Positions 41,987 through 47,787 of a stretch of 47,787 nucleotides of DNA are shown piece by piece. Source of the stretch: an uncultured Pelagibacteraceae bacterium (GTDB lineage Bacteria > Pseudomonadota > Alphaproteobacteria > Pelagibacterales > Pelagibacteraceae). Position 1 is the first letter of the stretch. Every line of letters begins with the position of its first letter. The notes beneath the pieces are model-generated. The model did not search any database. It had not been told where the DNA came from and saw nothing but the letters and a program-made list of their open reading frames with translations. The stretch covers positions 1-47,787 of the forward strand of contig CACPJJ010000010.1 of the NCBI GenBank assembly GCA_902634305.1. Reading direction: 5' to 3'. Made by a program: the position numbers and the translations under genes.

Positions 41987-43021
41987 ATGAGAATTGAGGA
42001 AGAATTAAAATTAGACTACTCCGATGTATTATTTAGACCTAAAAGAAGCACTCTGAGAAGTAGAAAAGACGTAAATCTACTAAGAACATACCGATTTAAG
42101 TATAGTAAAAATGAATGGTCTGGTACTCCAATTATGGCAGCTAATATGGATGGTGTTGGAGAATTAGGTATTGCTGAAATATTAAATGAATATGGAATGA
42201 TCACTTGTCTAACAAAACAACATGATGTTAAAAAAATTAAGCAAAATAAAAAAGTTAAATCAATGTTTCAGAATATTGCGATTAGTATTGGAATTAAAAA
42301 AGAAGACTTTCAAAATTTAGATAAAATAATGAAGGAATTTAATTTTTTTAAATTTATTTGTATAGATGTAGCAAATGGCTACTCTGAGCATTTTACAAGT
42401 TTTATTAAGTCAGTGAGAGATAAATATCCAACAAAAACAATTATAGCTGGCAATGTTGTAACAGCAGATATGACCCAGGAATTAGTGTTAAGTGGAGCTG
42501 ATATTGTTAAAGTTGGTATAGGACCAGGAAGTGTCTGTACAACAAGAATTCAAACTGGCGTTGGATACCCACAATTAAGTGCGGTAATCGAATGCGCTGA
42601 TGCCGCTCATGGATTAGGTGCTCATATAATTGCAGATGGTGGATGTACCTGTCCAGGCGATGTAGCAAAAGGTTTTGGAGGTGGAGCAGATTTTGTAATG
42701 CTAGGTGGAATGCTTGCAGGTCATGATGAAGGAAACGGTAAATTAGTAAAATCCAATGGATCAAAATTTATCGAATTTTATGGATCAAGTTCTGATATTG
42801 CTAATAAAAAACATTATGGAGGTTTATCAGATTATAGAAGTAGTGAAGGTAGAACTGTTAGAGTTAAATACAGAGGAAAAATAAAAGATACAATTTTAAA
42901 TATACTAGGCGGTGTTAGAAGTAGTTGCACTTATGTTGGGGCCCCTTCTTTAAAACAATTAAGTAAATGTACAACATTTGTAAGAGTTAGCAATCAATAT
43001 AATGATACCTTTGCTAAATAG
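41987..43021 (+). CDS. guaC: GMP reductase (IMPDH/GMPR family)
   Basis: Reduces GMP to IMP plus ammonia with NADPH, balancing the purine pools. The 344-residue barrel lacks the CBS insert of IMP dehydrogenase. The N terminus KLDYSDVLFRPKRSTLRSR is the GuaC form. The catalytic Cys184 lies in VGIGPGSVCTTR, IADGGCTCPGDVAKGFGGGADFVMLG holds the phosphate site (about 214-239), and the flap region GRTVRVKYRG follows near 288. The length matches GMPR (about 345). It is preceded by 105 bases containing a perfect DnaA-box-like TTATCCACA at 41929-41937. Its substrate direction is inferred from family, not context. Confidence 0.88.
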   Translation: MRIEEELKLDYSDVLFRPKRSTLRSRKDVNLLRTYRFKYSKNEWSGTPIMAANMDGVGELGIAEILNEYGMITCLTKQHDVKKIKQNKKVKSMFQNIAISIGIKKEDFQNLDKIMKEFNFFKFICIDVANGYSEHFTSFIKSVRDKYPTKTIIAGNVVTADMTQELVLSGADIVKVGIGPGSVCTTRIQTGVGYPQLSAVIECADAAHGLGAHIIADGGCTCPGDVAKGFGGGADFVMLGGMLAGHDEGNGKLVKSNGSKFIEFYGSSSDIANKKHYGGLSDYRSSEGRTVRVKYRGKIKDTILNILGGVRSSCTYVGAPSLKQLSKCTTFVRVSNQYNDTFAK

Positions 43022-43076
43022 AGGTTTCAATTCCAATAAATAATTTGTTATATTTTTTATAAAAATATTATTATTA

Positions 43077-44048
43077 ATGGAAAAAGAAATTATTAATCAG
43101 TCAATACCAACAAAAATTACTGAGAAAAGAGTTTACGAAACTTATTGTAATAATTATGATTCTATTCATTATTTATTTGTCGAATTCCAATTCGCATGGA
43201 TGCAGCAAGCTTATAAAGCTTTAAATGATTTAGATAAATATAATATTTTAGTATATTTGTATAAAGAAAATTTTGTTGAACTTAGCGAATTATTTAAAGT
43301 TAAATCTTTAAATGAATTTTATATAAATCCTAGATTTAATATAGATAAAATTAATATAATTCAAATATCTCAAAAACTTAGACTATCTAAAGAAACTACA
43401 AGAAGAAAAATTTTAGAATTAGAAAGTGAAGGGATATTAATAAAAAATAAAAAATCAATTTCAGTTACTTTAAAAGCAGGTTTGCTTCAAAAACCAGAAA
43501 ATACAATTAATTCTTTTTCAAAAATTTTACAGTATATTTCATGGTTATTATATAAAGAAAAAAATGTAAGAAAATATTATGAAAAAGAATTTTTTATAAA
43601 AAAAATAAAAGAAAGGTTTACTCAAATTTTAGCAATTTTTTTGGAATACCAAATAAAATATATTTTAACAAGAAAAACGATTGCTAATAATGATACAGAA
43701 TTGTGGTTTATTATTGGCTCTTTATTATACAACCAAGTAATGTTTTTAAAAAAGTCTGAAAAGAAAAGTCACTATCAAAAAGAGTGGATAGAAGAAGTTT
43801 TAAAAGTTGGAGATAAAAGAGGAATAAATGCCATGTCAATTAGTGATCTTACTGGTATTCCAAGACCAACTGTTATTAGAAAATTAAAAATATTATTAAA
43901 ACAAAAAGATATATATAAAGACAATAACAATCTCTATTATATTAAAGAAGGAAAATTAATCACCGAATTAAACAAACAAAGATTACTTAATATAAAAGAG
44001 TTGAGCACTATAATTTCAAGAATTAATAATATTGTATTTTTTTCTTAA
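43077..44048 (+). CDS. Putative transcriptional regulator with two winged-helix domains
   Basis: A 323-residue protein not recognised as a named family. Two helix-turn-helix stretches are visible: one near 105-135 (IIQISQKLRLSKETTRRKILELESEG, shown in pieces, followed by a basic wing ILIKNKKSIS) and one near 250-280 (AMSISDLTGIPRPTVIRKLKILL, with a wing ending NNLYYI). Each has the S/T-R-R-T-x-x-R-K recognition-helix look of MarR/GntR-like domains. The region between them is helical and aromatic-rich and may dimerise or sense a ligand. It follows guaC by 55 bases and converges on the small membrane-protein gene with a 4-base overlap. The target is unknown. Confidence 0.65.
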   Translation: MEKEIINQSIPTKITEKRVYETYCNNYDSIHYLFVEFQFAWMQQAYKALNDLDKYNILVYLYKENFVELSELFKVKSLNEFYINPRFNIDKINIIQISQKLRLSKETTRRKILELESEGILIKNKKSISVTLKAGLLQKPENTINSFSKILQYISWLLYKEKNVRKYYEKEFFIKKIKERFTQILAIFLEYQIKYILTRKTIANNDTELWFIIGSLLYNQVMFLKKSEKKSHYQKEWIEEVLKVGDKRGINAMSISDLTGIPRPTVIRKLKILLKQKDIYKDNNNLYYIKEGKLITELNKQRLLNIKELSTIISRINNIVFFS

Positions 44049-44263
44049 ATAGAAACTATTACACCAGTCACAACTATAACTGCTGCAATCAATCCAAAAA
44101 AAATTGTTGATTCCAATTTTTCTTTTCTTTGTGCTAATCTTACTTTGTTTAGCAAAACATTTATATCTACTCTTTGTTTTTTTTCAGAATTTTTTAATGA
44201 GTGAAGTTCACCTTCCATGTTTTGGGTCTCAACTGAATTATCTGTGATATGCTCTCCACTCAT
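44045..44263 (-). CDS. Small tail-anchored membrane protein, unknown function
   Basis: A 72-residue protein from an ATG at 44263 (a TTG lies three codons upstream; TTTGGA precedes the ATG). The first 47 residues are hydrophilic and probably helical (LNKVRLAQRKEKLE), followed by one C-terminal hydrophobic segment (FFGLIAAVIVVTGVIVSI). It would be anchored in the inner membrane with the N terminus in the cytoplasm. It is convergent with the regulator gene (4-base overlap) and lies 95 bases downstream, in the opposite reading sense of genome order, of the DMGDH gene end. No family is recognised. Confidence 0.55.
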   Translation of the reverse strand: MSGEHITDNSVETQNMEGELHSLKNSEKKQRVDINVLLNKVRLAQRKEKLESTIFFGLIAAVIVVTGVIVSI

Positions 44264-44357
44264 ATAATCCAAATTTAATCATAAATATTCGATCTGAACA
44301 ATTAAATAATAGTCCAATTTGGGTTGGTAAGCAAAAATAGCCTATAATAGTTCTAAA

Positions 44358-46802
44358 TTAGGAATTTTTATAATTTTTTTGATTAAGAGGCTTTGTTAAA
44401 ATTTCAGCTTTGTATTTTTTTTTTTCTATTTCAATTTCAATTAAGTTTTTTTTTAAAGATTTTATATTTTCGTCAATTTTTACATAGCCAAAAGCTAAAT
44501 TTTTATTAAAATTAAATGAAAAATTTCCTGAAGTTGTTCTTCCAATAATTTTACCATCTAAATAAATAGGTTCATCATGAAGAATTAGTGGTTCACCTGG
44601 TTTGGTATCTTTTAAAGTTAGCATTAAAAATTGTTTTTTTTGTTTTTTTTCTTTAATTTTAAGCAATGCTTGTTTACCAACAAAATCTATATTTTTTTTA
44701 TAACTAATTACAAAATTAAGACCTGCTTCATATTGATTTTCTTCTGGTGAAATATCATGTCCCCAGTGTAAAAAACCACTTTCCATTCTCATAATATCCA
44801 TTGCATGCATACCACAAAGACTTAACTGGTATTTTTTTCCGTTATTTATAATTAAGTTATATATCTCTTTAGCTTTATCTTTTTTAATATAAAGTTCGTA
44901 ACCTAATTCACCCACATAAGATAACCTTTGGGCCCAAATTTTTGTATCACTAATTTTAATATATTTTGAAGTACCAAATTTAAAATTTTCATTTGAATAA
45001 TCATCGTTGCTTAAATCTTTCATTAAATCTCTACTTTTTGGTCCAAATATACCGAGCACACAATAATCATCGGTAATATCTGATATTTTAATATTTTTGG
45101 ATAAGTATTTTTCTATATGAAATTTATCATGCTCTCTATTTGCAGCCGCAGTTATAATTCTATAATGATCTTCTTTTAAACAAACAACTGTTAGGTCTGT
45201 CTCAATGCCTCCATCTTCATTAAGCATTTGAGTATAAGTGCATTTTCCAATCTCTTTTTTAATATTTGCTGTACAAATTTTTTGAAGTTCTTCATGTACA
45301 TTTTTGCCTTCTAATTCATATTTAGAAAAAGGGGTTAATTCAAATAATCCAATATTTTCCCTTGTATTTTTTGTTTCAAATTCTGCTGATGGGTACCAAT
45401 TTTGATAATTATAAGAATATTTATATTCGGCACTTTCTCCACTTTTTGCAAACCACATTGGTCTTTCATATCCTCCGGAAACTCCAAAACATGCTCCAGC
45501 TTTTTTTAACTCTTCATGATAAGGGAGTAGTTTTTGACCTCTTGAAGTTTTGTGTTGTTTATAAGGCCAATGCATTCCATATAAATCTCCTAAGGTCTCG
45601 GTTATCCTTTCTTTAATAAAATTTACTTCTGAGTGAAAATTTTGAAATCTTTTAATATCATAGATAAATAAATCTTCATTAATATGACCGTTCATTAACC
45701 ATTCAGCGGTAACTTTACCTACTCCCCCTCCACTTCCAATTCCAATACTGTTTAAACCACAACATGCAAATAAATTTTTAAATCCTGGTACTTCACCTAA
45801 AAGAGTATTTGTATCTGGGGTAAAAGATTCCGGTCCTGCAAAAAATTTTCTAATTCCAGCTTTTTCTAGCAAAGGGACTCTTTTTAAAGCTGCTTCTAAA
45901 TAAGGTTCAAAATGTTCAAAATTTTCTGGGAATTCACCATATGAAAAATCTTCTGGAACTCTATTAGTTTTATTAAATGCAGGAATTGATTTTCCTTCAA
46001 ATATTCCTATTAACATTTTTCCCGCATCTTCTTTTAAATATAAACTGTCATCAAAATCTCTCAAAACAGGTATATTTTTTGGTAATTCATTAATGCCTTC
46101 GGTAATTACATAAAAATGCTCTGCAGGATATAAAGGAATACTAAAACCTGTATCTTCACCTATTTGTCTAGACCACATTCCTGTTGCAAGAACAATATAT
46201 TCACATTCAATATTTTTTCCATTTACGATAACTCCTGCCACCCTTCCATTTTTTTTAATTATTTTTTCAACTGGTGATTTTTCAAATATTTTAACACCTT
46301 CTTTCCTAGCAGCTTTTGCGAGCAAATTTGTTACTCCTATTGGGTCAGCTTGACCATCACCTGGCATAAAAATCCCACCTAAAACATCTTTTTCATTAAT
46401 GATTGGATAAATTTTTTTTAGCTGATCAATATTTAATACTTCAACATTCACATCATACAATTGTGCTGTGGTCGCTTGTCTTTTAAGTTCCTGCCATCTT
46501 CCCTTTTTAGTTGCAATCGATAAAGCTCCGTTCAATTTTAATCCACTAGAAAAATCTATTTCTTTTTCTAATTTTTTATAAAGTTCTAATGAATATTTTC
46601 TAATCTTTGTTACACCAGCAGAAGGCCCTAACTGACTAACAAGGCCGGCAGCATGCCAAGTAGTACCTGAAGTTAACTGATCTCTTTCAAGCAAAATAGT
46701 ATCTTTCCATCCAAATTTTGCCAAATGATATGCTGTTGAACAACCAGTTACACCGCCCCCTATGACAACGACTTTTGTACTGCTGGGCAGTTCTTTATTC
46801 AT
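44358..46802 (-). CDS. Dimethylglycine dehydrogenase-like FAD enzyme (FAD + GcvT domains)
   Basis: An 814-residue demethylase of the dimethylglycine/sarcosine dehydrogenase family. The N-terminal FAD domain has VVIGGGVTGCSTAYHLAKFG at 12-31 and TTWHAAGLV at 47-55, where His50 is the usual covalent FAD attachment site. After the oxidase core (to about 390) comes the linker domain with YGMHWPY, then a GcvT-like folate domain (about 430-715; YVGELGYELYI and GMHAMDIMRMESG lie within it) and a GcvT C-terminal domain. It would strip a methyl group from dimethylglycine or sarcosine, loading it on tetrahydrofolate. In SAR11-type cells this fits glycine betaine breakdown. It lies 4 bases after alanine dehydrogenase on the same strand. 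Confidence 0.88.
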   Translation of the reverse strand: MNKELPSSTKVVVIGGGVTGCSTAYHLAKFGWKDTILLERDQLTSGTTWHAAGLVSQLGPSAGVTKIRKYSLELYKKLEKEIDFSSGLKLNGALSIATKKGRWQELKRQATTAQLYDVNVEVLNIDQLKKIYPIINEKDVLGGIFMPGDGQADPIGVTNLLAKAARKEGVKIFEKSPVEKIIKKNGRVAGVIVNGKNIECEYIVLATGMWSRQIGEDTGFSIPLYPAEHFYVITEGINELPKNIPVLRDFDDSLYLKEDAGKMLIGIFEGKSIPAFNKTNRVPEDFSYGEFPENFEHFEPYLEAALKRVPLLEKAGIRKFFAGPESFTPDTNTLLGEVPGFKNLFACCGLNSIGIGSGGGVGKVTAEWLMNGHINEDLFIYDIKRFQNFHSEVNFIKERITETLGDLYGMHWPYKQHKTSRGQKLLPYHEELKKAGACFGVSGGYERPMWFAKSGESAEYKYSYNYQNWYPSAEFETKNTRENIGLFELTPFSKYELEGKNVHEELQKICTANIKKEIGKCTYTQMLNEDGGIETDLTVVCLKEDHYRIITAAANREHDKFHIEKYLSKNIKISDITDDYCVLGIFGPKSRDLMKDLSNDDYSNENFKFGTSKYIKISDTKIWAQRLSYVGELGYELYIKKDKAKEIYNLIINNGKKYQLSLCGMHAMDIMRMESGFLHWGHDISPEENQYEAGLNFVISYKKNIDFVGKQALLKIKEKKQKKQFLMLTLKDTKPGEPLILHDEPIYLDGKIIGRTTSGNFSFNFNKNLAFGYVKIDENIKSLKKNLIEIEIEKKKYKAEILTKPLNQKNYKNS

Positions 46803-46806
46803 TTAA

Positions 46807-47787
46807 CTATTTTAAAGCTTCTGCAGAAGATACAAAAGAGTGACCAAAAGCATCGGCTACAGCTTTATAAGTAACATGGCCTTTACAAACATTTAATCCT
46901 TCAAGAAAATTCTTGTCTTCTTTTAATGCCTTTTGGTAACCGTTATTAGCAAGTTTGTTTAAAAAAGGGAGTGTAGCCTTATTTAATGCTATAGTTGATG
47001 TTCTTGGCACTCCTCCAGGCATATTAGCAACACAATAATGAACAACGTCATCAACAATATAAGTGGGATCTGCATGTGTTGTTGGCTTACTTGTTTCAAC
47101 ACATCCACCTTGATCAATTGCCACATCAACGATTACTGATCCACGCTTCATTAATTTCAACATATCTTTAGTTACTAATTTTGGAGCTTCTGCTCCAGGA
47201 ATTAATACTCCACCAACTAATAAATCTGCCTCTGCAACTAATTTTTTTAAATCTATTTTGTCACTTTGTTCAGGAATTATTTTATCTCCAAATATTTCAG
47301 TTAATTGTTTTAATCTCGCCTCAGATTTATCTACAACATGAACTTTCGCTCTAAGGCCTGTTGCAATAATAGCTGCATTTTCACCTACAACACCTCCCCC
47401 TAAAATTACTACTGTTCCACCTTCAACACCAGGAGCTCCACCTAACAACAATCCTCTTCCCTTTTGATTTTTTTCTAAACAATGAGCTCCAGCCTGTACC
47501 GACATTCTTCCTGCAACTGCACTCATTGGCGCAAGCAATGGTAATCTTCCATTGTTATCTGTAACTGTTTCGTAAGCTATACAAATCGATTTTGAATTAA
47601 TTAATCCTTGAGTTAATTCTTTTGCTGCAGCTAAATGAAGATAAGTAAAAACAATTTGATTTTCTTTAATCATTTTAACTTCATTTGACAAAGGTTCTTT
47701 AACTTTAACAATTATTTCTGCATCATTAAAAATATCTTCTGCTTTTTCCACGATTTTTGCTCCAACAGATTTGTATTGATTGTTATC
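46807..47787 (-). CDS. ald: Alanine dehydrogenase, N terminus cut by window edge
   Basis: Interconverts L-alanine and pyruvate plus ammonia with NAD+. 326 residues are in the window and the frame is open to the edge (DNNQYKSVGAKIVEKAED at the border), so about 45 N-terminal residues are missing; the GTG at 47751 is internal. The Rossmann motif is seen as VVILGGGVVGENAA, preceded by APMSAVAGRMSVQAGAHCLE with conserved substrate-site residues; IDQGGCVETSKPTTH, VANMPGGVPRTST and the C-terminal half also match Ald closely. With the DMGDH gene 4 bases downstream, the pair probably serves amino-acid carbon and nitrogen use. Alternative: the N-terminal half of a transhydrogenase, excluded by the GVPRTST tail. 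Confidence 0.93.
   Translation of the reverse strand, partial: DNNQYKSVGAKIVEKAEDIFNDAEIIVKVKEPLSNEVKMIKENQIVFTYLHLAAAKELTQGLINSKSICIAYETVTDNNGRLPLLAPMSAVAGRMSVQAGAHCLEKNQKGRGLLLGGAPGVEGGTVVILGGGVVGENAAIIATGLRAKVHVVDKSEARLKQLTEIFGDKIIPEQSDKIDLKKLVAEADLLVGGVLIPGAEAPKLVTKDMLKLMKRGSVIVDVAIDQGGCVETSKPTTHADPTYIVDDVVHYCVANMPGGVPRTSTIALNKATLPFLNKLANNGYQKALKEDKNFLEGLNVCKGHVTYKAVADAFGHSFVSSAEALK

Noticed and set aside
45362..45616. Plus-strand frame of 84 codons inside the DMGDH gene
   Set aside because: Antisense shadow of conserved sequence between the FAD and GcvT domains.
1..47787. CRISPR arrays, insertion sequences, integrases, toxin-antitoxin pairs or phage genes
   Set aside because: No regularly spaced repeats, no transposase or integrase motifs, and no phage structural genes were seen on either strand.

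Overview
The window looks like a piece of a streamlined, very AT-rich alphaproteobacterial chromosome of the SAR11 / Candidatus Pelagibacter type. The signs are very low GC, proteins rich in Lys, Asn and Ile, almost no intergenic DNA (largest gap about 220 bases), many gene pairs overlapping by 1, 4 or 8 bases, and typical marine oligotroph content: TRAP and amino-acid uptake systems, dimethylglycine dehydrogenase, the methylcitrate cycle and methylthioadenosine salvage. The assignment is inferred from gene content and composition; no rRNA gene is present. No mobile element, prophage, CRISPR array or pseudogene was recognised.

Layout. 1-4039 (minus): the start of nadE, class II DAHP synthase, glmS and a stand-alone GlmU acetyltransferase domain. 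4111-8378 (plus): a phosphoglycolate-type phosphatase, then a tight prpD-prpB-prpC methylcitrate operon. 8381-11502 (minus): class I ribonucleotide reductase nrdA-nrdB with a small lipoprotein-like gene behind it; the nrdA upstream region carries a LexA-type direct repeat. 11658-13112: phosphomannomutase/phosphoglucomutase. 13113-15920 (minus): a dctP-dctQ-dctM TRAP transporter with a hairpin between dctP and dctQ. 16142-19774 (minus): a TSUP permease, dusA, rpoZ and an MFS transporter. 19783-25412: mixed small operons, including a beta-hydroxyacid dehydrogenase, a flavin-binding oxidase-like protein, a gamma-carbonic-anhydrase-like protein, a thioredoxin-fold protein, GT4 and GT9 glycosyltransferases and a DUF6165 protein. 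25406-27678 (minus): an amino-acid ABC transporter (binding protein plus two permeases, no ATPase) with the same hairpin arrangement as the TRAP operon.

27749-34375 is the most coherent and interesting block. It holds an AdoMet decarboxylase-spermidine synthase fusion, which makes spermidine and releases methylthioadenosine (MTA). It also holds MTA phosphorylase (mtnP), methylthioribose-1-phosphate isomerase (mtnA), adenine phosphoribosyltransferase (apt) and a class II aldolase-short-chain dehydrogenase fusion. Together they could form a complete salvage route of the DHAP-shunt type: MTA to adenine/AMP plus methylthioribulose-1-phosphate, then aldol cleavage to DHAP and a thioaldehyde that the fused dehydrogenase could reduce or oxidise.

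34372-41779 is a surface-polysaccharide block: a GT2 glycosyltransferase, rfbBAC plus a divergent rfbD-like gene, an FkbM-type methyltransferase, and a three-domain epimerase-cupin-C-methyltransferase fusion. It ends at a tRNA-Met gene (41805-41881). 41987-47787 carries GMP reductase, a two-winged-helix regulator, a small membrane protein, dimethylglycine dehydrogenase, and alanine dehydrogenase cut by the window edge.
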